A stretch of DNA of 64,000 nucleotides from Lunularia cruciata (taxonomy: Eukaryota; Streptophyta; Marchantiopsida; Lunulariales; Lunulariaceae). Below the pieces are notes generated by a model that saw only the letters and a list, made by a program, of their open reading frames with translations, had not been told where the DNA came from and did no database searches. Below, piece by piece: positions 9,251 through 21,450 of the stretch. Within the stretch, counting starts at the first letter, position 1, and each line of letters begins with the position of its first letter. The position numbers were made by a program, and so were the translations under genes. The stretch covers positions 64,494,333 to 64,558,332 of the forward strand of contig OX419756.1 in the NCBI GenBank assembly GCA_948567375.1. Direction: 5' to 3'.

Positions 9251-10800
9251 GTACACAAGTAAAGTTTAATACATCAACACAAAGATTCCTAAAATAAAAC
9301 ATGTATGAAAGCATTCAACATATCAAATGCTCAATATAAAGTACATAGTGAAAATTCATTTATTAAGTGTTTTCAAAACACCAATACATATGAAAAAATG
9401 TACTAGAAAACATACACTTTTCAGAAGTAACCTCTAAACTACTCTCACACATCCTTCTCCTCAAGCTCATCATCATCTTCATGTGTACCATGGATATAGA
9501 CCTCTTCTTGCTACCCAAGAAAGCTCCCATAATAGACTTCATCTCCTCTTATGAATCTACTCTCCAAGAATAGATTAGTAAGGAATTGTGCAACAAATGA
9601 TAGCTTGAATCATGTATCATCTAGGTGGGTGACTGAGCTACTTTTTCAAGAATTCCAACTCTTCTTCAATTATAGTCAACATTGACTCTTGAATTATAGT
9701 CCTCTCTTGTCCTTTCAACCTTAGTCTTTGCATTTAGTGCCAAATGCCCATGTACCACCTTTGGATGCCTAGTTTGTGCAAGAATAACTAAATATTTGGA
9801 AGAAGGGTCTCCAAGCTACATATACACATTTTCTAGCTAAGTATCTTCTAGTTGTGAGGTCTCTCACTAGAAACCAATCATGCATCCACAAGGGACCAAT
9901 CTCTTCTTTCCTAAACTCTCAACTTGCAAGGCAAAGGTCTCCCTTATGGGCCAAAGTTCCAAAGTGAAAGGGTCTCCCACTCATTGTGCTTATGTGAGTA
10001 CAAAAATTCCATGTTTTGATGAACTTCATATAAATAGAAATATAAGGAAAAAAAATTTCAACTCCCAAAATTGGGCCACCAATGAAAATAATGCAAGGAG
10101 TCAATCGTAAAATTAGGGGTATGAGGAAGAACTCTCATAGCACAAGGCCAGGAGAGGGAATGATCATAAGATTGCTAGAGAGTGGTGAAAATGAGAGGAG
10201 GATTGTTTGTAGTGCAAGGTCTTTAGATGGGTTTTTTTGTAAGAGAGGCATCGTGTGAGGGATTGGCTATAGCATGAGGGCTTAAGACTCAAATCACTTG
10301 CATGAGAAATATTAGATGGGGATCATCTATTGCATGAGAGTGAGGGATTGCTTGTAGGAGTGGGAGTGGGATAGAAGTTGCTTGCATATTCAAGGATTGG
10401 AGCAAGATCAATAGTAGGGATGTAGGATTGAGAGAGGTTGCTTGTGCAATGGAAGCTAGGATAGGGATTGTTTGCATGGGAGGAGCAGGAGGGGGTTTGC
10501 TTGGGAGAAGGAGATTTAGGAGGAAGGTTGCTCATAGGACTCAAATCCCTAATTATGGGATATGGGATAAATATGAGATTTGGCAAGGAGAAGTGGGCAT
10601 TTGAAGTTAGGCAGGGAATATAGTCATTAAGGGATCTTGGACAATAAAGCAAAAGAACAAACACATAAACACATATGAATTCATGAAAATCACAAACAAG
10701 TGATTGATTCACTCACATTAGGGCATGGGAAATTTATGCTAATGTAGAATTTTAGTACCAGTGCATTCAAATCACTTTGGTGGATGCACTCAATGTATTT
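9251..10800. other. Stretch without a recognisable gene
   Basis: AT-rich sequence has many stops in all frames. Between about 10200 and 10520 a loose motif around GGATTGCTTG(T/C)A and TTGCTTG recurs, giving a degenerate minisatellite look and long shadow ORFs on the minus strand. Nothing coding is supported. Confidence 0.5.
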
Positions 10801-10915
10801 CCAATTTTGTTACTTGTAACCAGGCCCACTTACTATACATAATGTGATCTCCTTTAGAATGGAACCAGATTAGCCACTCTCCTTTGTTGAAGTCTTCAAA
10901 TTTGGCATATCTGTA
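10801..10915 (+). repeat. Direct repeat, copy 1 (partner at 11733-11840)
   Basis: About 65 bases beginning CCAATTTTGTTACTTGTAAC are repeated essentially unchanged at about 11733. Both copies continue into a diverged 'CTCTCC(T/C)TTGTTGAAGTC' tail. The copies are about 930 bp apart in the same orientation. Confidence 0.85.
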
Positions 10916-11369
10916 ATACTCCAAGGATAGGAGACCTGAAGAGAAACACACCATGAGAAACACACACTCTCACACTCGAACTCCGATGCCTCAAAGGAGC
11001 ACCTTCTCTTTATTATATAGGCAAAGTGGATCTCCTCCAATGAAGCTCCACCATAGGATTAGGTACATAGATAGGTGACATGTCAGCAAGCTCCACCCTT
11101 GGATTACTTACTTGGATGGGTGACATGTTGGTCTTGGTCCTATCTGGTTGGTCAAACAAGCTTTGACCAGAGGGAATCTTTTAGGGAATCTTCCTGTAGG
11201 AATCTCAAAATCACATGGGTGAGGTACCATTGGATAGCTCTCGACAAGACAAAGCAGGGGGAAGGGAAGGCCAGCCTTTCATTTGTTTGGGGGGGGGGGA
11301 GTCAATACATTTTTGAGGCCTAATTCATCCGTTTAGGCCTCCGAAATTGCCTTCAAAGATTTTAGGCAT

Positions 11370-11680
11370 ATTTTGGTTCCAACTCTATTAGTAGAAGTCT
11401 CCTTTTGGTGATATGTCTTTCTGATCTATTCATTCCATCTTGTGTAACATCCTTCCAGATGTTACCAACCCAATTCTCACCTTCAAATCATATGTCTAGC
11501 TATTGGTTCTAAGGTTTTCAAATCTATTTTGGTTTTCTGCCCTATTAGTAGAAGTACCCTTTTGGTGATACTTCTATCTGATCTATTTTGACCATCATGT
11601 ATAACATCATTCCAGATGTTACCAAGTCAAATTTCACATCTAGATCATATGGCTAGCTCTTGGTATTACAATATCTCACA
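11370..11680 (+). repeat. Tandem duplication of about 156 bp
   Basis: The block starting TTTTGGTTCC at 11371, running through 'TTAGTAGAAGT', 'CTTTTGGTGATA' and 'CCAGATGTTACCAA', recurs from about 11527 with scattered base changes. The units are adjacent and in the same orientation. Confidence 0.8.
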
Positions 11681-11885
11681 CTTTCTCATAGTGGTTAATT
11701 TTAGCTACAACTCTATGTTGCCTTCCAATTTTGTTACTTGTAACCAGGCCCACTTACTATACATAATGTGATCTCCTTTAGAATGGAACCAGTTCAAACA
11801 CTCTCCCTTGTTGAAGTCTTCAAATTTAGCATATTTCACACTTTCTCATAGTGATTAATTTTAGCGATAATTCTATGTTGCCTTC
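11676..11885 (+). repeat. Interleaved direct repeats (includes copy 2 of the 10801 repeat)
   Basis: A segment around 'CACTTTCTCATAGTG' followed by 'TTAATTTTAG' and 'CTATGTTGCCTTCC' occurs at about 11678 and again at about 11843. The second copy of the 10801 repeat (11733-11840) sits between them. This indicates local duplication after the first repeat was in place. Confidence 0.75.
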
Positions 11886-12200
11886 CTTTGTTTTGCCTTT
11901 TGCACCTTCTCTATTTCTTTGCCTCTACCACTCAATCTTCAGATGCTTCCCTCTTTATTGTGTTTTTTTCCATTGTTCCCTTTAAAAGTATCTCTCCCTT
12001 CTCTCTTTTCAAATGTTCACCTCTCTACTATTTTTGCTACTCCTCCCTTAAAAAACGTACTCCTTTCTCCTTTCTTTATTTCTATCACTCTTCTCTTCTC
12101 TATTATCAAATACTCCTTTCTCTCTTTCTCTTCTCTAAACTCTCTAGACTTCATCTTCTCTCCTTCTCTCCTCTTTCAAACCCCCTTCCTCCTTCACATA
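11880..12200. repeat. Pyrimidine-rich low-complexity tract
   Basis: The plus strand is dominated by C and T, with many TCTCTT, TTCTCC and CCTTCC runs. The open frames here are by-products of low complexity, with no recognisable protein. Confidence 0.7.
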
Positions 12201-12500
12201 GTTGCTTATTTGAAAGACCACATTGAGAGCTCATATATTAGCTTGCAAATAACATCAAGAGCTCCTATCTTTAAATCTTTGAATCACGCATTACCCACAT
12301 GTGATAAAATTGATATCATACCTACTATATGCAGCAAATAACCCAAACCACAAGGATCCATTTTCATATAAGGAATTCTCCAATGAAACAACTCCCCTAT
12401 ATGTTGCAATGAATCAACATAATCAAAAGAAAACATAATCCCACCACCATTCATAAATTGTGTAACAATTTATTAAGGATTCAAAAACTTACCAACTTGC

Positions 12501-13513
12501 TTATTGTAGGCAATATACATTTGCAACATTATTCATTCGCTGCCTGGCAAGAATCCAAAAGGGATCAATTACCTCATAATCATGTTCTCCGTCAAATTCA
12601 TGCTCAAACTCTATTCCCTCTTCCTCTTCTTCTACCGGCATATTGGACCTATTTGTCACAAAGTTATGCAGAATGATGTAATAACTAATCCACTTTATTA
12701 GACACAAATTCTATTCCTAATTTTTAGTTGCACTCTTAGTCTCATGCAACAAACACCATTGGATTGTTACCACTCCAATGCAAGGCTCATTGAAAACACA
12801 TGTTCTTGCAACATATTTATTGAAATCCATTTTATCTTCTTTGTGTGGATGCTTGAACAAGGGATGCAAAATGACTCATGAGAATATAACTTGAGTCACT
12901 TAATAGATATAAGTGGTTCTCAAAAAATATATTAGGCTCTTTGATTCATTTTTCCTCACAATGTTGATTTTTTGATGAATGTCATGCCATGAAAGGACCT
13001 CAACATCCATGCAATGATAACACACACCAATCAAGGAACCAATTTTGGTGCCCACCAAACTTGGAACTAATATGGAGCAGACAATGGCACTCAAAGAACT
13101 TGCACTCATTGCACTCACAATAGCAAAGACTACTCACTTCCAAAAAAATGAATTTTTCTTTGCATATCATCACATACAACTTGCATGTTGATGGAATAAG
13201 AACCTTTCCAGCTGAAATAAAATTCTCCATCCACTTTGGGTCCTTGCACTTAAGGGAATAACATCCCATCCACCAATCCAACATACCCTTGAAACCTTTT
13301 CAATGCAAAAACATATTGAATTCTAATTCTCTCCTCCTTGTGAAGCCATGCGACTTCTTTCTTGAGAGTGGATACAATAACTATCATGACTTTTACCTTA
13401 AATTTTGTTGTAGATTCTGAACTAATCCCCCCACAAATTGGCATCTCTTTCAATACCACACCATTTCCATTGTGCGCTAATAGATCAAGGATTATTCCCA
13501 ACTGAACACACAT
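12501..13513 (-). pseudogene. Broken PIF/Harbinger-type transposase
   Basis: Minus-strand fragments in different frames fit the order of a Harbinger DDE endonuclease. A 'FQGYVGLVDGMLFP' piece (about 13300-13250) resembles the first catalytic-Asp segment (G-x-(I/V)-D-G). A middle 'KLYVMICKEKFIFLEVS' piece follows (about 13190-13130). A terminal 'YYIILHNF' piece (about 12680) matches the C-terminal helix that usually reads CILHN. Stops and frame changes separate the pieces, so it cannot make an active protein. Terminal inverted repeats were not found. The family call rests on motif memory only. Confidence 0.5.
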
Positions 13514-14400
13514 AAGAATTTGGACCTTTCAGAAATCTCTCTTTTTGAAATCATCATGGTTCTCCAATCCATGTCCTAAACCCCACTCCTCCCATCCCCC
13601 ATTGTCCATTCCCAACTCAAGATAGTCAAGTTCACCTTCCCCATCCACCTCTAAAATCCACTTCCACAAGCATTTTGTAATTTAATTTCATGGGGATTTG
13701 CCATGTGCTACAACACAACATCTTATTCATTGGTAAAACTAAATGAATCTCACACAAGAGAGAAATTCTCCTCAAATTGAAAACAAAACACCAGGGAAAT
13801 GTCATGGAAAACTAGTCCCCAATCCCAACTCCTTCCTTTCACCGCTCGGGCTTTGGTACTAGGACATTTTAAAATATCAAAATTGATCACCCTGTAGAGT
13901 GGCGATATATGTCTTTCAAATTCAAAATAGAAGCATGATTAATGACTCTAATTAAACTCTATGGGTTAATTACTACAGTTAATACTTACATTGAATTCTC
14001 CATAACCAGTAAACCAGTCACCAAAATTGAGCCCACAAATTTAGATTTCTTCCTCGCACCCTGCCCGTAAAAATATTTACGGGTACCTACACAATTTTTC
14101 AACTGGCTATCTTTACTGCTAGTGAAAATCCCCTTATTGCAATGCCTAATAAATTATGTTGAAGTTTTTGTTCAAGTTAAACCTATCCGACTGTTACACA
14201 AGTTCATGTTTGCAGTCAACTGTGAAAGATCAAGTACCTTTCATAAACATTTAACACAAGTTCCAGGTCACTTGAGTGGACTTCCACTTTCCACCAATAA
14301 CCTCATAACCCATTAATTTCTGAATTGAAACCTCCTTGAGCAAACACAATCACGGCAACATGCTAAAGCCTATCGTCAGTTCAGTCTGTGTTCCAAGGGG
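13514..14400. other. Stretch without a recognisable gene
   Basis: Mixed AT-rich sequence contains a C-rich patch (about 13575-13650). No frame is open over a meaningful length and no domain is recognised. Confidence 0.5.
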
Positions 14401-14412
14401 TCCGCGTCCGGT

Positions 14413-14633
14413 GGAGACTTCACAGGGTCAATGGGTCGGTCCGAATATTTTAGGTGCTGGAGGACGGATTCTTCATTCCGGTACTATTGGGTTTAGCCCC
14501 ATGTTACCTCATACGTTCAACCCTTGTTCGGAGACTTCACAGGTTAATGGGTCGGTTCGAATATCTTAGGTGATGCTGGACAGATTCCTCGTTCCGATAC
14601 TATTGGGGTTTAGCCCCATGTCACCTCATGCAT
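14413..14633 (+). repeat. Tandem repeat, two units of about 117 bp
   Basis: Both units read GGAGACTTCACAGG, then 'AATGGGTCGGT(C/T)CGAATAT', 'AGATTC'-like, 'GGTTTAGCCCCATG' and 'ACCTCAT' segments. They start at 14413 and 14530. A more diverged third relative lies at about 15310-15385. Confidence 0.85.
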
Positions 14634-15299
14634 CTTGTCACACACTTGTGTGGCTTGATGGGGTCTTTCCACTCTTCTTGTTATCCTACGTAGTCGCGTT
14701 GAGGGAAATGTCGATGATCTTCGAAGGCTCACTTGCTGTTCTAGCTTATAAATTCTTGCTGCGTTGCCCACCTAACTGGATTAGTTCTGGGGTGGTTTCT
14801 TATAACAGTACTATATGCACTTCTTCCTGCATGTAAGTAGGTGTGGCCGTATAGAAGAAGGTTGGGCCGTGAGTGGGTCGTGCAATCGCAGTTTCAAGCA
14901 CCGTCCTTGTGACTTCTTGTACAATCTTGATCCCACCTGTTCGTAAAATCCATAAATGAACTTACAGCGGATCGTGTTTTCCAGAGAAAGTTACATTTGA
15001 GACCTATTGGGCAGGCTGCCAAAAATCGTACATCGCTTTCCAAGAGTCCAGGATTCATTGTCACCATGAGGTAGTGACAACATCGCGCTATCACTTATGC
15101 GCAGTGACCATCTCCGGACTCCACTTTGACACGCGCAGTACGGTTCTGTGAGGTTGATGCTTGACCAGATCCTAAACCCGCTCAGTGATCAGTTGGTCAG
15201 AGCAGATTCCTAGACGGTTATGGTGCCTGTGTCAAGGGTCCATGTTGCTGCAAACGTTGTAGCGTCCAACTATCAAGTTGATGCAGAAGGTGGTGTAGG

Positions 15300-15385
15300 T
15301 TGCGGTAGGGCAGATTCCTCTTCCTGATATTGTTCGGGTTGATGGGGTCTTCACATGCTTCTTGTTATCACACGCGGTCGCCTTC
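15300..15385 (+). repeat. Diverged relative of the 14.4-kb repeat with ACGCGGTCGC end motif
   Basis: 'GGGCAGATTCCTCTTCC', 'TTGATGGGGTCTT' and 'CTTCTTGTTATC' match the 14575-14700 region in the same order. It ends in an ACACGCGGTCGCC motif that recurs near other repeats at about 55228 and 63253. Confidence 0.65.
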
Positions 15386-15750
15386 TCTCTTTACACATGA
15401 TCTGATATAACGACTAACCAAACCCCAGCAAAATATCTGACAAACACTCTAATCTAAAAACCTCTCCGATCACTAGGAAAAGCAGCATCCTCAAGTAGAT
15501 GAGAAAAGATTACACAAGGCTTGGCACTAAATGATCGATTTTATTCTATCAGGGAATGGATTTTGAAAATATAAGCTGATTGAACAACTATACAGGTAAA
15601 CGATCTACAGTAGCGTCCTAGTGGCAACAATGTGCGCCACTAAATTAAAGGGGTGACTGATTGATGACTGCCCAACAGACGAGGACGTTATCAGAAGAGA
15701 TGCAAAACAGATATGAGTAGCGGAACATTACAGATTCTGCGACAAAGAAG

Positions 15751-17490
15751 TCCATTTTACAGACCATTGCACGACGGCATTTCCACCACCGAGCCCACGC
15801 CCTGGACGATGCGAACGACATATTTATTAGGAGTGCTGGCATTCTAACGGGCAAGAACGGCGGCCAATGAAGGAGCACTTCGAGTGTCAATCTATGAGTC
15901 TTGGAGAGGAAATCAGACAAGCAATGTTCGAGGAAGTAGCAGAGAACTCAGACTCGAGGTTGATGGCTTTCAGATAGGACTTATGTTTAGAAAATGCTCG
16001 ATACATGTATACTCTCTGTAGAAGAGTCCGCACACGTACTCCCTACTAGCACTATAGGTAACCCCAATTTAAATAAGGACCATAACTGCTTTGATGACAA
16101 TTTTTGACCAGGACTGATGATGGACAGGACCGCTGCCATACCTTGCGAGCCAACGTGTGAAATCTGCGAGTAAAATGCTTGGATATGACGCAGATTTGAA
16201 ATTTGCAGAAAGAGAAGGAAGTTGGCAATGCTTCAATGCGGAGACTGGCTGGGACCTGGCTGGAACTTTTAAGCCGCGTTCTTCATACTTGAAGGGAAAA
16301 TGTATGAAGAACGCTGACAATCATCGATAGCAACATTTCTGGTGAAACGTGAGTAAGACCTGTCACTGGGGGTCACAAGCATCCTTGTTGCACCATAAAG
16401 AACAGTAGGCTGTTACGGCACACCGGTACTTATAGAGACCCACCACTTTTACTACCCTAATGCTCGATGCATGTGCCAACAAACCTCTGGTAACTTTCAG
16501 GAAAGAAGAAGGAAACCATGAAGGAGAAGAAAAGATAATGGCAGGGCCTCAGGATAGGGTCCAAATGTAAAGCTCTGAAGTATATTCAAAGAGGTCCATT
16601 TTAAAGACCGTGTGGACGTAGATAGTGCATTGCATGACCGCATTTCCTTCACCGAGCCCACGCCCTGGACGATGTTAACAACATATTAGGAGTGCTAGAT
16701 TGTAAGGAGCACGGACGGCGGCCAACGAAGGAGCACTTCAATGTCAATCTATGAGTCTTGGAGAGAAAATCAGACAAGCACTGTTCGCGTAGGTAGCAGA
16801 GACCTTAGACTCGAGGTTGATGGCCCTCAGATAAAACTTTTCTTTAGAAAATGCTCGGTACATGTATACTTTCTCTAGAAAGCGTCAGCACACGTACTCA
16901 CTACTAGCACTGTCGGCAACCACAATTTGAATAAGGACCACATCTGCTTTGAGAAAACATTTGACCAGGACTGATGATGGACAGGACCGCTTCCATACCT
17001 TAGCAGACAATCTTCCATACCTTCCATACCTTCCTGAAATCTGCGAATAAAATGTTGGAATATGACGCAGAATTCGCAGAAATTTGCAGAAAGAGAAGGA
17101 AGTTGGCAATGCTTGAATGCGGACACTGGCTGGAACTTTTAAGCAGCGTTCTTCATACTTCTAGGCAAAGGTATAAAGAACGCTGATAATCATCGACAAC
17201 AAAGCAACATTTCTGGTGAAACGTGAGTAAGACTTGTCACTGGGGGTCGCAAGCATCCTTATTGGAGCAATGTGCGTGCAAGATGGACTAAGCTATAGAA
17301 CCATAAAGAACAGTAGGGTGTTATGGCACACCTGTACTCATTGAGACCCATCACTTTTACTACCCTAATGCTCGATGTATATGCCAACAAACCTATGGTA
17401 ACTTTCAGGAAAAAAGAAGGAAACCATGAAAGAGAAAGAAATGATAATGGCAGAGTCGCAGAGTACCACATGTAAAGCTCTGAAGTATTC
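15751..17490. repeat. Tandem duplication, two units of about 850-900 bp
   Basis: Unit 1 (15751-16594) and unit 2 (16595-17490) share the same succession of blocks: TCCATTTTA, 'CACCGAGCCCACGCCCTGG', 'AATCTATGAGTCTTGGAGAG', 'GACTCGAGGTTGATGG', 'CTGATGATGGACAGGACCGC', 'GTGAAACGTGAGTAAGAC' and 'TGTAAAGCTCTGAAGTAT'. Divergence with small indels is visible, so the duplication is not recent. No protein is conserved between the units. Short minus-strand ORFs in both units are shifted relative to each other. Confidence 0.85.
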
Positions 17491-18382
17491 TCTCGCTACG
17501 AGTTCAGCCCTGTCTAGTACTTGGGCAATGAATGCTAAAACACATTGACTCTCGACTTTCTATTTCCGCATCACAAGTCTTCAATCTAAAGGTCACCAGA
17601 GTATTTTCTCATTTGCCAGTTCCCATTTGAATGCTAGCTCGCGTAGCGGGTTAATCGAAACGCACGCAGCAGAATGCTGCAACCAATACTTGGCACATGA
17701 AAACGACAGTTTAGTACGCAAGGATCCCACCAAGAGTGGCCAAAGACGCCCGGTGGAATATGTTCTGACACAACTGGAGTGAAGAAGTACTCTTATGCAG
17801 TAGCCTGTTCTTGGGAACGCATGATTCGACCTTAGGGAATGTTCTGAAGCGAGAGAAAAGACTGTAGATTTAGCAAAAGATTCTGCAGCCAACGATGGAT
17901 TACAGAGATAACACAATAAGAAGCTAACCTAATAATGAGCAGTGTAATAGTACCCTAGACAGTGGACGCTTTCTGTAGGTTCTCTGAGTAGATGAAAAAA
18001 AATGCCCGATGATTTATATTACAATGGGCCATAGATTCTGGTTATTAATTTTCAAAGTAAGGAAGAGAACTTACCACCCAGCGGCAGACCAAGACTAACA
18101 TTTGCTTCTATTTCTAAACGCAGCAACCTACGAGGAAACAAATAAAGGTCTCATAGCAAGATTGACGTCAGACTATGAGGCCCTTTTCAGGTTAACTCTG
18201 CTGGAAAGCTAGCAAGAAAGGTTGATACCTTTCTTGCTAGCACTGACATCAAGACCGGATAATCACGAGTGCGAATTGTCGCCAACTGACCCCGAGATTA
18301 AAACGTGTAGTGGAGAACAGGTCTCCACCGATAACCCCCTTGCCGGATAGAACGATGGTGGAGAGCTTAGAGCAATACAAAC
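17491..18382. other. Intergenic, downstream of the 18.4-kb minus-strand gene
   Basis: No gene is recognised. It contains a perfect 14-bp hairpin at 18208-18241 and would include the 3' UTR and polyadenylation site of the neighbouring minus-strand gene. Confidence 0.5.
18208..18241. repeat. Perfect inverted repeat, 14-bp arms
   Basis: GCTAGCAAGAAAGG (18208-18221) pairs with CCTTTCTTGCTAGC (18228-18241) around the 6-base loop TTGATA. It lies 140 bases beyond the stop codon of the minus-strand gene. Confidence 0.9.
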
Positions 18383-19647
18383 TCAAACCTCTTGAATATT
18401 TCTAACCAGACCAGAGTAATCTGCTGGTTTTTGTTGATGTGACTGCTGAGGGTTACTTTGGCTCTGTGTGGCCTTCTCATTCCGATCTCGACCACGCAAA
18501 GCTTCCCAAATCCAGCTAGAAGGACGTTCCGCCTTGGGGTCGGCAGGTTGTCTTGACGGTAATTCTTCAGCCATACCGAAAGGTCCAAAAACGTCTTGTA
18601 CCATGTCTTCAGCGGCTCGCACAAGCTCCTCAAGCGCCCCAGAATATAGTTCACCCTTCTCAAACAAAGTACCTAGTGGATGATCGTCTCTTTTATTTTC
18701 CCCTTCCGGCCCAAATGTTCCCTGCCATTGCCGTCGTTGAAGTCCGCTCCCTGCCCGAGCATCCTTATCGATATATATAGAGGAGCACGTTGAGGCATCT
18801 TCAACTGTTTTCTCCGTTCTCGACTCGACAATCTCTTGCGGCCTGGTGACCATGGAAAAATTCAAGGATGATGTAAAAACTGCTTCCAATCAAAAGATGG
18901 ACTGGACTAAGTAAGAAAAAGTTTCAAACGTGACTTGTTCCTGTAACCCCAGCAAGAATCTGATGTAATTATTATATAGCACTGACAATGCATCCGACAA
19001 AAAGTGAAACACCGCATCAGCAATTTACGACTGTTCTTGTATAATCAAACGCATCAAACTAACGGATCTTAGCGAGACAAAACAATTTCCCAAACGCATC
19101 TAACATGGTTCTGAGCTGCTGACTTCTGACGGCATTCTCTCCATACATCCCTACATACCAAACGGGCCACATATAGAACCTAAAGACAGTCGCACCGGTA
19201 TATTGTCTACACTCTTCTAGAATCTTCGACCTAAGTTTTTCAGCGACACCAACAAATGAAAATTGGACAACAACAAACTTAACTGTTCCGCAATTTAAAG
19301 TACTCTTTCCAGTTTGGTGCTACAAGAAAACCATCAAAATCATGAATGAATGAGGGAAACAACGGTAGAGACACCTTGCTACGCTAATCCATCAAAACTA
19401 CAATCTGCTACACAAACCGGGATGAAAATCGAAGGGGCGATACTCTAAATGCAAATAAATGGCTTATCCTAAATGCGCCAAGATATAGAACCGGTTACCT
19501 GCCGACGCATCTCCTCAAAAGCTTCTCTGTTCTCTCACATACTTGGACAGGTTTACCAGACTCGTCCTTGTCTTGTGAGCAAACCGAATTGAAGAGAGTT
19601 GTGTAGTAGCATTTGTCGATCTCATCTTTTCTGCGATCCTCCCCCAT
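18383..19647 (-). CDS. Mal d 1-associated-like protein (two exons)
   Basis: Exon 1 is 19647-19499 and exon 2 is 18842-18383, joined through a GT-AG intron in phase 2, giving 202 residues. The ATG at 19647 is the last in-frame ATG before the Cys region. Exon 1 carries four cysteines in a spaced pattern (C13, C23, C38, C48) ending in 'TEKLLRRCVGR', and exon 2 continues 'PQEIVESRTEK'. The junction fits the plant Fra a 1/Mal d 1-associated family, where the Cys motif is followed by an R-P-x-E-V-x-S segment. The family has no established biochemical role. The C-terminal half is hydrophilic and ends in a Gln/Ser-rich tail. No signal peptide or membrane segment is seen. An extra intron in exon 2 cannot be excluded. 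Confidence 0.68.
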
Positions 19648-21430
19648 CGTTATAACCAACTCCACCCCGCGATTTCCCAAGCTTGATTAACCTCCTCGTC
19701 TTCCTCAATAGCTCTATCCACTTTCCCTGATCCAACAGATGACCACTTTACGTGAAATTCTTCGAGGAAACGACTATCTCCTGTGAAATTCTTCTACAAA
19801 ATTCAGATCCTCCGACGAAGAAAGTACCCTAAACACCACGAAATCGCCTTGAACCCAAATCAGAGTTGCAGAGTTGAATGATCGCAAATGATGACTTTTT
19901 CTTATCCCGCGTCAACGAGGATTCCTAAATTACGCACTTTTGCGGCGCACGGTGGTGCAACCTTAGATACGGTCCCGCAACTGTAACCAGTCCGAGTTAT
20001 CCGTCGCGTGTCCGCGAAAGTGGTCGCGGCAACTCAAGGCTCAAGATCTATACGGCCATTACCCTACCAACCATTATCGTTCTGGTGGCTGATATTTTGC
20101 TCCAAATGACTCTCTGCTCTCATGACATAACCTCCCTTGCATTTCTTGCTTCCTGACGACCCAATACACGTACGCCTCGCAATTGCTTCAGACGGTAATG
20201 CTTGCTGACGTGGATGTGAGGGGAATGAAGGATCCTGAGTGGAAGAAAAAATGCTGTAGTGGACTCTTCTTAATTGTTAGTTCTTTAATCGTTATTTTCT
20301 TTACGTGTTACTGATTCTTTACTCCCGAGTCGTGGACAAAGAAAAACAGTTTAAAGATTATGCTTTAATGAGGAACGATTTTTCACAGTGTAAATTCTTT
20401 CCCCTAAAAGCTAGAACGAAAAAAGTTAAACTTTAATAGTTCTCCTAAGCTCCACTCAGCTTACTGAGAAGTAGTAGCCTTTGCACCTATACGTGCCTTT
20501 TCTCTCTAGGCAATGGTACCATATAACTAAATATTTTGTGCCACACAAAATGCCTGTTCTGTTTGATGAACTCCAGAGTCTCTCTGTACTTTCTTTCTCC
20601 ATAACAGTCCAGAGAGTGCAATATGGAGCACATGGAACTTTTTAATTAGCAATCTTATTTATCACTGATTGAGATTTGATAATTTCCCACCAGTACTAAG
20701 GTATTGGTGGTGTCATGTATTTGAGATGATATCCAAAGGGGTGTGAAAAGAGCAAGAATCCGAGTTTTATCTTTTAAGAGTAAATTGGTCCTTAAAACTG
20801 GAATATACTATCAGATTATCAAATGACAGTAATCATAAAACTGAATGAAATTTTGAAATATAAAGTAAATTTGAAGCAAGTACTTTTTCAACAGTCATTC
20901 TTGTCCTTACTTGTCCTGCCGAGCTACTCCCAAGCGCTAACAATAAGGGAGAGTGGAGTGTACACGTAATTGCCACGTCAGTATCGGCATGGCATAGTGC
21001 GAGTTGACTGACGGATGTATAGACGGTAGTCTTCGGAACTGTACAGGTGTTAAAGAAAACACGACTAATGTAGACTCTGGGGCTTTTGCCTTCTCTTCAC
21101 TCACCACGTCCTCGTTCTCCCGCAAGAATCCTGACTTTCAAGTTCGACGGAGTAAATTGGTAGTTCATTCTCCTCGAGCGGTAATGCCAATCACGACAAA
21201 TTGCTGGACATCTCAAGGATCAGAAAGATAGAGAGGAGAGCTGGTGTCAACCTTTAAGCTGTTGGTCTGTCGATGCAAACCATGACATGAATGCTACACC
21301 AGCAAGTTTACAGGGTTCGTTGACGTGTTGTTGCTTAGTTGATTTACCTTGAAAGCGTGGATACGAGGAACTGATGGGATAGAAAACGGTCTGTGGAAGT
21401 TTCTTCGAAGACGATCAGAAAGTAATTTCT

Positions 21431-21450
21431 AAACCCTAGGGCAGGGTTTA
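21431..21450. promoter_or_regulatory. Opposed telo-box-like motifs
   Basis: AAACCCTA (21431-21438) and AGGGTTTA (21443-21450) face each other and form a near-perfect hairpin. AAACCCTA is a known plant promoter element. These lie about 0.9 kb upstream of the 615-residue gene. Function is inferred from the motif only. Confidence 0.35.

Noticed and set aside
18842-18889. Single-exon start for the 18.4-kb minus-strand gene at the in-frame Met
   Set aside because: The Met lies inside the intron. A CAG acceptor at 18843 joined to the four-Cys exon gives a family-like protein in exact phase.
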